Source: Salvelinus alpinus (taxonomy: Eukaryota; Chordata; Actinopteri; Salmoniformes; Salmonidae). From it: DNA of 64,000 nt. Location of the stretch: the NCBI RefSeq assembly GCF_045679555.1, contig NC_092087.1, positions 80,159,305-80,223,304 on the forward strand, read 5' to 3'. The notes beneath the pieces were generated by a model. The model was not told where the DNA came from, did not search any database, and saw nothing but the letters and a program-made list of their open reading frames with translations. The position numbers and the translations under genes were made by a program. Positions 13,262-26,002 of the stretch are shown here, in pieces. Position 1 is the first letter of the stretch. The number at the start of each line of letters is the position of its first letter.

Positions 13262-16200
13262 CTAGAAGAGGAGAGAACAGACAATAAGACAAGAGAAAGG
13301 GAAAGAGAACAGACAATAAGACAAGGGGAAAGGAAAGAGAACAGACAATAAGACAAGGGAAAAGGAAAGAGAACAGACAATAAGACAAGGGGAAAAGGAA
13401 AGAGAACAGACAATAAGACAAGGGGAAAGGAAAGAGAACAGACAATAAGACAAGGGAAAAGGAAAGAGAACAGACAATAAGACAAGGGAAAAGGAAAGAG
13501 AACAGACAATAAGACAAGGGAAAAGGAAAGAGAACAGACAATAAGACAAGGGGAAAAGAAAGAGAACAGACAATAAGACAAGGGGAAAGGAAAGAGAACA
13601 GACAATAAGACAAGGGAAAAGGAAAGAGAACAGACAATAAGACAAGGGAAAAAGAAAGAGAACAGACAATAAGACAAGGGGAAAAGAAAGAGAACAGACA
13701 ATAAGACAAGGGAAAAGGAAAGAGCACAGGCAAAAAGACAAGGGGAAAGGAAAGAGAACAGACAATAAGACAAGGGAAAAGGAAAGAGAACAGACAATAA
13801 GACAAGGGGAAAGAGAAGAGAACAGACAATAAGACAAGGGGAAAGGAAAGAGAACAGACAATAAGTCAAGGGAAAAGGAAAGAGAACAGACAATAAGACA
13901 AGGGGGGAGAGAAGAGAACAGACAATAAGACAAGGGGAAAGGAAAGAGAACACACAATAAGACAAGGGGAAGGGAAAGAGAACAGACAATAAGACAAGGG
14001 GAAAGGAAAGAGAACAGACAATAAGACAAGGGAAAAGGAAAGAGCACAGACAATAAGACAAGGGGAAATGAAAGAGAACAGACAATAAGACAAGGGAAAA
14101 GGAAAGAGAACAGACAATAAGACAAGGGGAAAAGAAAGAGAACAGACAATAAGACAAGGGGAAATGAAAGAGAACAGACAATAAGACAAGGGAAAAGGAA
14201 AGAGCACAGACAATAAGACAAGGGGAAAGGAAAGAGAACAGACAATAAGACAAGGGAAAAGGAAAGAGCACAGACAATAAGACAAGGGGAAAGGAAAGAG
14301 AACAGACAATAAGACAAGGGAAAAGGAAAGAGAACAGACAATAAGACAAGGGGAAAGAGAAGAGAACAGACAATAAGACAAGGGGAAAGGAAAGAGAACA
14401 GACAATAAGTCAAGGGAAAAGGAAAGAGAACAGACAATAAGACAAGGGGAAAGAGAAGAGAACAGACAATAAGACAAGGGGAAAGGAAAGAGAACAGACA
14501 ATAAGACAAGGGAAAAGGAAAGAGCACAGACAATAAGACAAGGGGAAAGGAAAGAGAACAGACAATAAGACAAGGGGAAATGAAAGAGAACAGACAATAA
14601 GACAAGGGAAAAGGAAAGAGCACAGACAATAAGACAAGGGGAAAGGAAAGAGAACAGACAATAAGACAAGGGGAAAGAGAAGAGAACAGACAATAAGACA
14701 AGGGGAAATGAAAGAGAACAGACAATAAGACAAGGGGAAAGAGAAGAGAACAGACAATAAGACAAGGGGAAATGAAAGAGAACAGACAATAAGACAAGGG
14801 GAAAGAGAAGAGAACAGACAATAAGACAAGGGGAAATGAAAGAGAACAGACAATAAGACAAGGGAAAAGGAAAGAGCACAGACAATAAGACAAGGGGAAA
14901 GGAAAGAGAACAGACAATAAGACAAGGGAAAAGGAAAGAGAACAGACAATAAGACAAGGGGAAAGAGAAGAGAACAGACAATAAGACAAGGGGAAAGGAA
15001 AGAGAACAGACAATAAGTCAAGGGAAAAGGAAAGAGAACAGACAATAAGACAAGGGGAAAGAGAAGAGAACAGACAATAAGACAAGGGGAAAGGAAAGAG
15101 AACAGACAATAAGACAAGGGAAAAGGAAAGAGAACAGACAATAAGACAAGGGGAAAAGGAAAGAGAACAGACAATAAGACAAGGGGAAAGGAAAGAGAAC
15201 AGACAATAAGACAAGGGAAAAGGAAAGAGAACAGACAATAAGACAAGGGAAAAGGAAAGAGAACAGACAATAAGACAAGGGAAAAGGAAAGAGAACAGAC
15301 AATAAGACAAGGGGAAAAGAAAGAGAACAGACAATAAGACAAGGGGAAAGGAAAGAGAACAGACAATAAGACAAGGGAAAAGGAAAGAGAACAGACAATA
15401 AGACAAGGGGAAAGAGAAGAGAACAGACAATAAGACAAGGGGAAAGGAAAGAGAACAGACAATAAGACAAGGGGAAAGAGAAGAGAACAGACAATAAGAC
15501 AAGGGGAAAGGAAAGAGAACAGACAATAAGTCAAGGGAAAAGGAAAGAGAACAGACAATAAGACAAGGGAAAAGGAAAGAGAACAGACAATAAGACAAGG
15601 GGAAAGAGAAGAGAACAGACAATAAGACAAGGGGAAAGGAAAGAGAACAGACAATAAGTCAAGGGAAAAGGAAAGAGAACAGACAATAAGACAAGGGGAA
15701 AGAGAAGAAAACAGACAATAAGACAAGGGGAAAGGAAAGAGAACAGACAATAAGACAAGGGGAAAGGAAAGAGAACAGACAATAAGACACGGGGAAAGGA
15801 AAGAGAACAGACAATAAGACACGGGGAAAGGAAAGAGAACAGACAATAAGACAAGGGAAAATGAAAGAGAACAGACAATAAGACAAGGGAAAAGGAAAGA
15901 GAACAGACAATAAGACAAGAGGAAAGGAAAGAGAACAGACAATAAGACAAGGGAAAAGGAAAGAGAACAGACAATAAGACAAGGGAAAAGGAAAGAGAAC
16001 AGACAATAAGACAAGGGAAAAGGAAAGAGAACAGACAATAAGACAAGAGGAAAGGAAAGAGAACAGACAATAAGACAAGGGAAAAGGAAAGAGAACAGAC
16101 AATAAGACAAGAGAAAAGGAAAGAGAACAGACAATAAGACAAGAGGAAAGGAAAGAGCACAGACAATAAGACAAGAGGAAAGGAAAGAGAACAGACAATA

Positions 16201-16262
16201 AGACAAGAGGAAAGGAAAGAGCACAGACAATAAGACAAGGGAAAGGAAAGAGAACAGACAGT
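13262..16262 (+). repeat. 3 kb minisatellite, 32 bp purine-rich unit, about 94 copies
   Basis: The unit is gacaataagacaaggggaaa followed by ggaaagagaaca. Spacing is mostly 32 bp with occasional 31 or 33. Variants (gggaaaagg, ggggaaagaga, gtcaagg, gagcaca) recur in blocks, showing higher-order duplication. The plus strand is overwhelmingly purine. Because 32 is not a multiple of 3 and the unit is stop-free on the minus strand, all three minus frames stay open for hundreds of codons. These are artefacts. Confidence 0.98.
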
Positions 16263-16501
16263 AGAATTTCACCAAACACAACAGATAAGAAGTGATGACA
16301 GTGGAACCCAATGAAGTGAAGAAAAATAAAGAAATAATTTCAGAGAACAGACGACTGATGATGAAGGCCTTTAAGCCTTCTCTCTCTCTCTACCTGGTTG
16401 CCCACACCACCTCTCCCTCCTCCTCCTCCTCTTCTCCTCCACTCCAAGCACCACTAGTTCCAATGTGATAAATCCTTCAGTGACATTTCAGCCACAGGCT
16501 G

Positions 16502-16611
16502 CATCCCAAATGGCACCCTATTCCCTACAAAGTGCACTAATTTAGACCAGAACCCTGTGGGGGCATTGGCCAAAAGTAGCGCACTAGATAGGGAATAGGG
16601 TGCCAATGGGA
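16502..16611. mobile_element. salmonid MITE, copy 6
   Basis: catcccaaatggcaccctat ... aagtgcactaa ... agtagcgcac ... agggaatagggtgccaatgg. The right tip is slightly eroded. Confidence 0.75.
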
Positions 16612-17247
16612 CACAGCCACCAAGTCCCACATAAACACACTCCTCTCACTGAAATGTCAGCGCTAAGCCGACAGGGCTGAATTAAGAACGAGCACAGCAA
16701 AGGCAGTAATGTCACCACACTTTACACTCCGACGCCATCAATCTTCATGACATTTAAGAGTTCCACCATCCAGCCACCATCTACAAGCCAGCCACCACTA
16801 TCCCACTGACTAGGACTTACAGTCCAGAACGGACAGGGGACAGAGACTGGGACAGGAGAATACATAAAATATCATAGCTTGCTTATATTGTTTGTGACTC
16901 AGGTGTTATGGTTTAGGATATAACACTCTTAAACATCCTTTGAGGAAAAGTTTGGGAAGTGGGCGGTGAAAAACTAAATTAAAGTCATTGATAAATCAGG
17001 AGATTTGTCTTCAGACTAGTGGCGTCACTCCTGCATGACGCTATTCCCTTGACCGACCAGTGCAAACAGAGGGCTATGTTCAATCTGTATCACTGAAGAA
17101 ATGTAAAGGTCATTTCTGATTGAGCTGACATATGCAGCGTTTACCGTGAATGCAGTCTCCACTCACGCGGGAATGTTGAATTTAAATATCAATCATGCTG
17201 TAACACTGAATTTCCTCGATACGGATTGATTAGAGCCCAGAGTCATG
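16612..17247. other. unassigned
   Basis: No gene or element recognised. Confidence 0.4.
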
Positions 17248-18126
17248 CTTCTATCTGACGTAAGACAATGAGGTTCTATCTGACGTAAGACAATGAGGTT
17301 CTATCTGACGTAAGACAATGAGGTTCTATCTGACGTAAGACAATGAGGTTCTATCTGATGTAAGACAATGAGGTTCTATCTGACGTAAGACAATGAGGTT
17401 CTATCTGATGTAAGACAATGAGGTTCTATCTGATGTAAGACAATGAGGTTCTATCTGACGTAAGACAATGAGCTTCTATCTGACGTAAGACAATGAGCTT
17501 CTATCTGACGTAAGACAATGAGGTTCTATCTGACGTAAGACAATGAAGTTCTATCTGATGTAAGACAATGAGGTTCTATCTGACGTAAGACAATGAGGTT
17601 CTATCTGACGTAAGACAATGAGGTTCTATCTGACGTAAGACAATGAGGTTCTATCTGATGTAAGACAATGAGGTTCTAGCTGACGTAAGACAATGAGGTT
17701 CTATCTGATGTAAGACAATGATGTTCTTTCTGGCGTAAGGTTCTATCTGACGTAAGAATGAGGTTCTATCTGACATAAGACAATGAGGTTATATCTGACG
17801 TAAGACAATGAAGTTCTATCTGATGTAAGACAATGAGGTTCTATCTGACGTAAGACAATGAGGTTCTATCTGACGTAAGACAATGAGGTTCTATCTGACG
17901 TAAGACAATGAGGTTCTATCTGATGTAAGACAATGAGGTTCTATCTGACGTAAGACAATGAGGTTCTATCTGATGTAAGACAATGAGGTTCTAAATGACG
18001 TAAGACAATGAGGTTCTATCTGATGTAAGACAATGATGTTCTTTCTGGCGTAAGGTTCTATCTGACGTAAGAATGAGGTTCTATCTGACGTAAGACAATG
18101 ACATTCTATCTGACGTAAGGTTCTAT
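17248..18126 (+). repeat. 25 bp minisatellite, left block, about 35 copies
   Basis: The unit is ttctatctgacgtaagacaa plus tgagg. Most copies carry TGACGTAA, the rest TGATGTAA. A rearranged sub-block (atgttctttctggcgtaagg) occurs twice, near 17720 and 18030, showing block duplication. Confidence 0.97.
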
Positions 18127-18859
18127 TTATTTTATTTTTTATTTATTGTATTTCACCTTTATTTAACCAGGTAGGCAAGTTGAGAACAAGTTCTCATTTA
18201 CAACTGCGACCTGGCCAAGATAAAGCAAAGCAGTTCGACACATATAACAACACATGGAGTAAAACAAACATACAGTCAATAATACAGTAGAAAAATAAGT
18301 CTATATACAATGTGAGCAAATGAGGTGAGATAAGGGAGGTAAAGGCAATAAATAGGCCATGGTGGCGAAGTAAATACAATATAGCAATTAAAACACTGGA
18401 ATGGTAGATTTGACAGTAGATGAGTGTACAAAGTAGAAATACTGGGGTGCAAAGGAGCAAAATAAATAATTAAATACAGTAGGGGAAGAGGTAGTTGTTT
18501 GGGCTATTAATAGATGGGCTATGTGCAGTGATCTGTGAGCTGCTCTGACAGCTGGTGCTTAAAGCTAGTGAGGGAGATAAGTGTTTCCAATTTCAGAGAT
18601 TTTTGTAGTTCGTTCCAGTCATTGGCAGCAGAGAACTGGAAGGAGAGGCGGCCAAAGGAGGAATTGGCTTTGGGGGTGACAAGTGAGATATACCTGCTGG
18701 AACGCGTGCTACAGGTGGGTGCAGCTATGGTGACCAGCGAGCAGAGATAAGGCGGGACTTTACCTAGCAGGATCTTGTAGATGACCTGGAGCCAGTGGGT
18801 TTGGTGACGAGTATGAAGCGAGGGCCAGCCAACGAGAGCGTACAGGTCGCAGTGGTGAC
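18127..18859 (-). mobile_element. 5'-truncated LINE (L2/CR1-like) with HpaI-type 3' tail
   Basis: On the minus strand the 5' part encodes the C-terminus of a reverse transcriptase ORF: SLVTIAAPTCSTRSSRYISL, VTPKANSSFGRLSFQFSAAN and DWNELQKSLKLETLISL. The 3' end, acttgcctacctggttaaat then aaaggtgaaata, is the tail type shared with salmonid HpaI SINEs and the RSg-1 LINE (from memory). It inserted into the 25 bp minisatellite; 'ctat(ctga)' on both sides may be the target duplication. Confidence 0.85.
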
Positions 18860-19392
18860 CTATCTGACTATCTGACGTAAGACAATGAGGTTCTATCTGA
18901 CATAATACAATGAGGTTCTATCTGATGTAAGACAATGAGGTTCTATCTGATGTAAGACAATGAGGTTCTATCTGATGTAAGACAATGAGGTTCTATCTGA
19001 TGTAAGACAATGAGGTTCTATCTGATGTAAGACAATGAGGTTCTATCTGACATAATACAATGAGGTTCTATCTGATGTAAGACAATGAGGTTCTATCTGA
19101 TGTAAGACAATGAGGTTCTATCTGATGTAAGACAATGAGGTTCTATCTGACATAATACAATGAGGTTCTATCTGATGTAAGACAATGAGGTTCTATCTGA
19201 TGTAAGACAATGAGGTTCTATCTGATGTAAGTCAATGAGGTTCTATCTGATGTAAGACAATGAGGTTCTATCTGATGTAAGACAATGAGGTTCTATCTGA
19301 CATAATACAATGAGGTTCTATCTGATGTAAGACAATGAGGTTCTATCTGATGTAAGACAATGAGGTTCTATCTGATGTAAGACAATGAGGTT
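18860..19392 (+). repeat. 25 bp minisatellite, right block, about 21 copies
   Basis: Same unit as 17248-18126 but almost all copies read TGATGTAA or TGACATAA. A four-to-five unit super-repeat is marked by cataatacaatg at about 18900, 19050, 19150 and 19300. Confidence 0.97.
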
Positions 19393-21075
19393 TAGAGTTG
19401 TTTTGAAGCCTATATCTAGAGGATGAGTTGTGTAAAAGTCTGCTGGGTGCATTACCTTATTTTGCCTCGGGGTACTACTGTAAGGTAAGATTTAAAGATT
19501 TCCTTACGTCACTTTCGCCTTTCATTGTTGCAATGAAGAAGCTGATGAAAATTAAAATGCCTCAGCAATTATATATTATTGATGGGAGGATGTAGTACAT
19601 ACAGTTTTACTCTTTAATCAAAGATTTTTTGACTAATATTGCAAAGCTGGAACGGGCGCTAAATTCCATGCAACAAGGGCACGTGGATGGACACTGCAGT
19701 CCTTATCATCAATGTCAAAATGCAGCATAATAATGAAGTAGGAAACCGCACCTCCCAGGACATAATCCTGTTTCCTCTCTTTTTCTTTTCTCCTCTTGCT
19801 GCATGTTGTTGTTCTATTGATTCCCTAATAAATAATTGAGAAAGTCTGCTAACTGCCCTTTTAAATTCTCCCCGCTCTCTCTCTCTCTCCTCTTCCCCAT
19901 CCCCTCCTCCATATCATCCCCTCATCACGCTCCTCTCCTCCACATCTCTACCCCATCCTTCACTGCCTCCCCAACTCCCCCTTCTCTCATCCCCACCCTC
20001 TCCTCTCTCTCCACCCCCCTCTCATCTCTGCCTCTCTGTGTGCTGATGTGGATCCTACAGTGCTGGGAAGGGTTGTTCTCTCTCTCTCTCTCTCCTCCCT
20101 CCATCTTCTCTGTCTGTATGCTGTGAAGGGTTGTTCAGGGGGAATGGGCTGCTCGCATGGCTGGTCAGGCTGGCCATACCATCCATCAGGAACACACGCT
20201 GTTGTTTTAGACTTCTGGTGGGAGCTGTCTCCTTGTCTCAAACTCTCTCACTCTTTTGTCCTTCCTCTATCTTCCCTTGCTTTCCAAAATCGCTCTCCTC
20301 TGTCTCTCTCTCTCCCTTTATCTCTCCTCCTTCCTCTCTCTTGTCTCTACTGTACAACGTTGCTTGAGCACATAGCTGATAGGAATGTTCAAATCTGCTC
20401 TGGGCATTCTTCCTGTTCCTCCCACTAAATCAGTTTCCCAAGGCTACACAATGCAGATGTCTAAAATCAGCCTTACCTAGCCTTAACTTTGCTTAGACAG
20501 AAAGTAGTCATTGCCAGCATCAGAGCAATTTGTCTGTCAATATTGGGTCTTGTACAATATAACATTGTATACAAGTTTATATGTAAGTGTGATATAGGCC
20601 CCCTGCACACAATACTAGGCAACAGAGTTTCTAAACCCAGAGGCGCAAAATCGCAAGACTTCCGGGAACGCTTGCGAAACAGACCAAGCAGAACAGGCCG
20701 GGGTTTGGGGTTTGAGAAGTCAATAAGAGAAGTGAAAAATTCTTCCTTAGCTGTTCATTTTCTCAGTCTAAATGCACAACCATGATTGGAGCCAGTGTCT
20801 TAAGTGGTTGAACATGTTATTACTCCAACCTCGTGAACGTGACAAACTGACCCGTTTTCATTTTCATTTAAAAAAAAACGTTATATCGAAGGATTTGATA
20901 TGCCTTTGATTTGCCTTTGATTTGACGGCCTGCTCACGAGCAGTTCTCCGATGACGTGTTTCTACGAATGAACTTAGCTAGCTATGACGTCGCCTACAAG
21001 TGTAATCTGGGATTTCTATCGGAGAAGCACATTCAGCTTCATATTGTACTGTCTTTGTCTAGGCCTATAGTAATA
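19393..21075. other. unassigned, with CT-rich tract
   Basis: Pyrimidine-rich sequence at 19860-20040 and 20080-20345. No conserved exon was recognised. Short frames are low-complexity. Confidence 0.4.
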
Positions 21076-21683
21076 CAGTGATCCCTCGCCACTTCGCGGT
21101 TCACTTATCGCGGATTCGCTATTTCGCGGATTTTCATAATGCATTTTTTTTTTTTTTTTGGTGCATTGTGCTCTGCATTCTGATTCGCTAAAAACTCACT
21201 CCCGCTTCTTGTATCAAAACATGCTACGAATTGTGCTATCATTTTGTCGTCTCGTGCAGTTATGTGTACGTACATAAAACAGCTTGGCAAATTTACATTA
21301 AGTTGGCCAAATTATCTTGTAATTTCGAACATCTCCTAAACCCATAATGTCGACGAAACGGCCTGGACCGACAAAAGCACCTGCGGATGGGCCCAAACGG
21401 CGGAAGATGCTACCTATCTCAGATAAAGTTAAACTTCTGGACATGCTAAGGGAAGGTAAAAGCTATGCAGCCGTTGCTCGCCATTACGGAATCAATGAAT
21501 CTTCCGTTCGTTACATAAAGAAGGAGGAAAAAAACATAAGGACGACAGCAGCAGTCAATTTTAATACGAATGCAAAAATTGAATGCTAATTAAAAAAAAA
21601 AAAAAAAGTTTTATATTTCGCGGATTTCACTTATCGCGGGTCATTTTCGGAACGTAACCCCCGCGATAAACGAGGGATTACTG
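21076..21683 (+). mobile_element. pogo/Tigger-like non-autonomous transposon, TA target
   Basis: Ends CAGTGATCCCTCGCCACTTC ... AACGAGGGATTACTG are inverted, with internal 'cttatcgcgg' repeats. TA flanks both sides (21074-21075 and 21684-21685). It holds an 80-codon frame for the CENP-B-type DNA-binding domain only, so it is a deletion derivative of a Tigger element. Confidence 0.9.
21347..21589 (+). CDS. CENP-B/Tigger-type HTH protein (transposase N-terminus), 80 aa
   Basis: Starts MSTKRPGPTKAPADGPKRRK, a basic, NLS-like stretch at residues 1-25. Then comes a psq/CENPB-N helix-turn-helix (ISDKVKLLDMLREGKSYAAV, ARHYGINESSVRYIKKEEKN; residues about 27-66), ending ...NAKIEC. The DDE endonuclease domain of about 350 residues is absent because the element jumps to its 3' poly-A-like tract and terminal repeat. 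If expressed it could bind DNA but not catalyse transposition (inference). Expression is unknown. Confidence 0.7.
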   Translation: MSTKRPGPTKAPADGPKRRKMLPISDKVKLLDMLREGKSYAAVARHYGINESSVRYIKKEEKNIRTTAAVNFNTNAKIEC

Positions 21684-21800
21684 TATCTCGTTTTCACACG
21701 GCCTCCCATTGGTCACATACCATACCCTATCTACCTTCACCATCACCATTTACGAGCTTACATCACATATAGATCACAGGATCCACATCTGTCCCTAGGT

Positions 21801-21888
21801 TGCGTCCCTATTCCCTACAGAGTGCACTACTTTTGACCACAGCCCTGGTCAAAGGTAATGCACTACAAAGGGAACAGGGTGGCATTTG
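21801..21888. mobile_element. salmonid MITE, copy 7 (left tip eroded)
   Basis: tgcgtccctattccctacag ... gtgcactacttttgacca ... aaaggtaatgcac ... gggtggcattt. Confidence 0.7.
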
Positions 21889-22374
21889 TATAAACATTTA
21901 TATTCCGTCCAAGTAAAACCCTCTCGGACCAGAGCTGAGTTAACGCTTGACTCCATGTTATGGAATATAATCTGTTCAGTCAGAATGATAAATCTGCTGG
22001 TGCCTGTGGGTATGAGAGTACCATGCAGGTGTGTGTGTGTGTGTGCGTGTGCATGCTAGCGTAAGCCAATAGCAGCCACTGTTATTGCACTGCACACATC
22101 TCCTGCTTTTAACCCAGTTAATGATCCCGGGACTGGGGAGAGATGTATAGTATATCTCTCTCTCTCTCTCCCTCTCTGGTTCGACTGCACTCTGTGACAG
22201 GAAATTGATACGGACTGTGACTTATTTCCGAGGGTATTGACATCGAAGTGTTTGATAGCATCGGCTGGCATCTCTCTCTTCACGCGGGCGTACCGTTGTG
22301 ATGACGCAGGCACGCGTGTGCGTGTGAATCAGTGTGCCTCACGGAGAGCTTTGACTTGTGTTGAGTACACTAGA

Positions 22375-23082
22375 GCCTTGTTCACATTGGCAGTTTGAAG
22401 TGACTCAAATCCCATTTATTTGCATATCCGAATAGAATCTGTTCTTTGTCCTGCAGTCTGAACAGAGAAAAAGCACATGGAATCGGATATTTCAAGCCAC
22501 ATTTCAAACCACCTTTGTAGGTTATGAATCAGATTCCTGGCCGTGTGACTTGTGTCTGGATGGTCTAATCTGATGTATTTGGCCTCTCAGTGGTTTTTAG
22601 ACTGTCATTTGGCATATCTTGTTGCTTGCTAGCCACCCTGTTGACAGTATGACAAGAACATGTGGTAGATAACTAGCTTGTTAATTGCTTGCAAACAAAT
22701 GAGTGAATGTGCTGAACAGCTACCTAGCCAGGACTCATTTTGAAAGTTGGATCATCTTATCCTTTGAGGCTGAACAAGTGTTCTATGAATTTGATGATTC
22801 AAAGCGACTGGGGAAAGACCATGACAGGCATTGTTGTCACCTCTGCTTGCTCCATAACTTCTGAGTGGTAGGAAGCACAAGCACCACCACCACCAATCAG
22901 CCTACACCACTGCACACACACACGCTGTTACTATGACAACTAGCGTAGACGTGTCAGCAAATTTCTGCTGTCTGAACACACAAATCCGATTGGGTCTCTT
23001 GCTGTTTGGACAGTCAGTAGTCCAAAACGGATTTGAAAAACAAAACTGATCGAAGCATTAAGGCCTGCAGTGTGAACAAGGC
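22375..23082. mobile_element. 708 bp non-autonomous DNA element (GCCTTGTTCACA ends)
   Basis: The left end GCCTTGTTCACATTGGCAG and the right end CTGCAGTGTGAACAAGGC are inverted repeats. No long frame inside. Family unassigned; I recognise the ends as common in salmonids. Confidence 0.65.
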
Positions 23083-23185
23083 TTAACTGACGGTGGCTGG
23101 CCTTGCTGGCTCAGTTACAGCAGTCACTTTCTCCTACAGGAAGGGCCTGATATGGGCTGGTTGCTTTTGCTGAACCAACTGGAGG

Positions 23186-25000
23186 ATCAAGCCTCAAACT
23201 TTCCTATAACCGAAGTTCAGAAGGGGAAGCATGTATTTACTTTCCCTACTGTAGGGCCGGACAGAATGGGGGAACCTAGCTAGAGTAACTAGTGGTCAAG
23301 CCAGGAAACACACCCTCTTTCTTACAACTAAAGCTGAACAGTTCAGAAGTTGATGCTTGCAGTGTAGCCTTCAGTCAAGCTTATTGTATGATATACCTTC
23401 AGTCAAGCTTATTGTATGATATACCTTCAGTCAAGCTTATTGTATGATATACCTTCAGTCAAGCTTATTGTATGATATACCTTCAGTCAAGCTTATTGTA
23501 GGATATACCTTCAGTCAAGCTTATTGTATGATATACCTTCAGTCAAGCTTATTGTATGATATACCTTCAGTCAAGCTTATTGTATGATATACCTTCAGTC
23601 AAGATTATTGTATGATATACCTTCAGTCAAGCTTATTGTATGATATACCTTCAGTCAAGCTTATTGCATGATATACATTCAGTCAAGCTTATTGAATGAT
23701 ATACCTTCAGTCAAGCTTATTGTATGATATACCTTCAGTCAAGCTTATTGTATGATATACCTTCAGTCAAGCTTATTGCATGATATACATTCAGTCAAGC
23801 TTATTGAATGATATACCTTCAGTCAAGCTTATTGTATGATATACCTTCAGTCAAGCTTATTGTATGATATACCTTCAGTCAAGCTTATTGAATGATATAC
23901 CTTCAGTCAAGCTTATTGTATGATATACTTTCAGTCAAGCTTATTAAAACCATGATATACCTTCAGTCAAGCTTATTGTATGATATACTTTCAGTCAAGA
24001 TTATTGCATGATATACCTTCAGTCAAGCTTATTGTATGATATACCTTCAGTCAAGCTTATTGAATGATATACCTTCAGTCAAGATTATTGAATGATATAC
24101 TTTCAGTCAAGCTTATTAAAACCATGATATACCTTCAGTCAAGCTTATTGTATGATATACCTTCAGTCAAGCTTATTGAATGATATACCTTCAGTCAAGA
24201 TTATTGAATGATATACCTTTAATCAAGCCTCAAACTTTCCTATAACCGAAGTTCAGAAGGGGAAGCATGTATTTACTTTCCCTACTGTAGGGCCGGACAG
24301 AATGGGGGAACCTAGCTAGAGTAACTAGTGGTCAAGCCAGGAAACACACCCTCTTTCTTACAACTAAAGCTGAACAGTTCAGAAGTTGATGCTTGCAGTG
24401 TAGCCTTCAGTCAAGCTTATTGTATGATATACCTTCAGTCAAGCTTATTGTATGATATACCTTCAGTCAAGCTTATTGTATGATATACCTTCAGTCAAGC
24501 TTATTGAATGATATACCTTCAGTCAAGCTTTGAATGATATACCTTCAGTCAAGATTATTGAATGATATACCTTCAGTCAAGCTTATTGTATGATATACCT
24601 TCAGTCAAGCTTATTGTATGATATACCTTCAGTCAAGCTTATTGAATGATATACCTTCAGTCAAGATTATTGAATGATATACCTTCAGTCAAGATTATTG
24701 TATGATATACATTCAGTCAAGATTATTGTATGATATACCTTCAGTCAAGATTATTGCATGATATACCTTCAGTCAAGATTATTGTATGATATACCTTCAG
24801 TCAAGCTTATTGAATGATATACCTTTAGTCAAGCTTCTTGCATGATATACCTTTAGTCAAGCTTATTGAATGATATACCTTCAGTCAAGCTTATTGAATG
24901 ATATACCTTCAGTCAAGATTATTGCATGATACACCTTCAGTCAAGCTTATTGAATGATATACCTTCAGTCAACATTATTGAAACAATGATATACAAACAA
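23186..25000 (+). repeat. 28 bp minisatellite within a 1,046 bp tandem duplication
   Basis: The unit is ccttcagtcaagcttattgt plus atgatata. Arrays run 23373-24230 and 24410-24985. The non-repetitive leader of about 190 bp (atcaagcctcaaactttcct...) appears at 23186 and again at 24232, so leader plus array was duplicated as one block. Unit variants gcatgatata/gaatgatata, 'ttattaaaacc' and 'caagatta' recur in order. Confidence 0.96.
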
Positions 25001-25816
25001 CATTTATTATTAGTGAATTAGGGAGAGGATAGAAGAGATTTTAGCAGCTCCCACTTTATATAGGCCTATATCTTTTCTTTTAATGCATACTTTATGAGTG
25101 TGAGAACCCATTATAGCAGAAATCTAAGGGACATCATTTTACTCTGGTGAATTCTCCCAACCTTGACAGCTTACATCCCCAGCTGTCTCACGTACATGTG
25201 CTCTGTGAAAGTCAAAAGGCTTGCCTTTCTGCCTCTGGCTCCCAGCTACCACTCACACACCTTGTTCCAGCAGGTGTAACAAGACAATCCACTGATGCAC
25301 TGATGCTCTCCCATCTCCTCACGCTCACAGATCAGTCCCACCTCACACAACCCTTCTGCCTGCCCACCTGCACTCCCTAGCCCTAATGGTGTTGCGTTGT
25401 TACTGCGATAGTGTCTTGTTCTGTTCATCAACGTCTTCTTCCTACAGCTCTTAATGTGACACCACACCACCACCTCCATCCTTCGTTAATTCCCACAAGG
25501 CTAACAGCTCGAAGCTAGCTAGCTTAGTGCCTCAGTCTCATAGCTATATCAGGCAGAAGAGATCAATGAAATGTTAGCCTAGCGTAGTGCTTCACTCCCC
25601 TAGCTACATTCTCATACTGAGATATCACAAAAATATTTAGCGCCCAGGCTAACTCGACACTACGTTAACATCCCCCTTGTTCTCTTCTGCCTAGTAGGAG
25701 ATATTGGCTTGGCAGCGGGAATCAGGGGAATCACACAGAGCCTGGTGTGTTTATAATCTGATTATTCATTTCAAATATATTTTTCTCTACTTGATCAATG
25801 AGATGAGCTGGATTCA
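25001..25816. other. unassigned
   Basis: No recognisable exon. 'gctagctagcttag' type sequence near 25515. Confidence 0.4.
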
Positions 25817-25924
25817 TCCCAAAATGGCGCTTTGTTCCCTATGTAGCGCACTACTTTTGACCAGGGCCCATATTATGGCTCTGGTCAAAAGTAGTGCACT
25901 ATGTAGGGAATAGGGTGCAATTTT
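25817..25924. mobile_element. salmonid MITE, copy 8
   Basis: catcccaaaatggcgctttg ... tagcgcactacttttgacca ... tggtcaaaagtagtgcacta ... atagggtgcaattttgga. The inner arms are nearly perfect. Confidence 0.8.
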
Positions 25925-26002
25925 GGACACTGGTGCAAATATATTTTTGTCTGCTTGATCAATAAGATTATCTGTCATGGCAGATCATAGTAATGGCAGC
26001 TA

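Noticed and set aside
13117..16311. Minus-strand frames of 370-786 codons (LLSVLFPFPLSYCLFS repeats) resembling a membrane protein
   Set aside because: They are the 32 bp minisatellite read in all three frames; no start context, splice signals or non-repeat domain.
17248..19392. CRISPR-like array
   Set aside because: Head-to-tail units with no spacers, in vertebrate DNA; the same holds for the 28 bp array at 23.4 kb.
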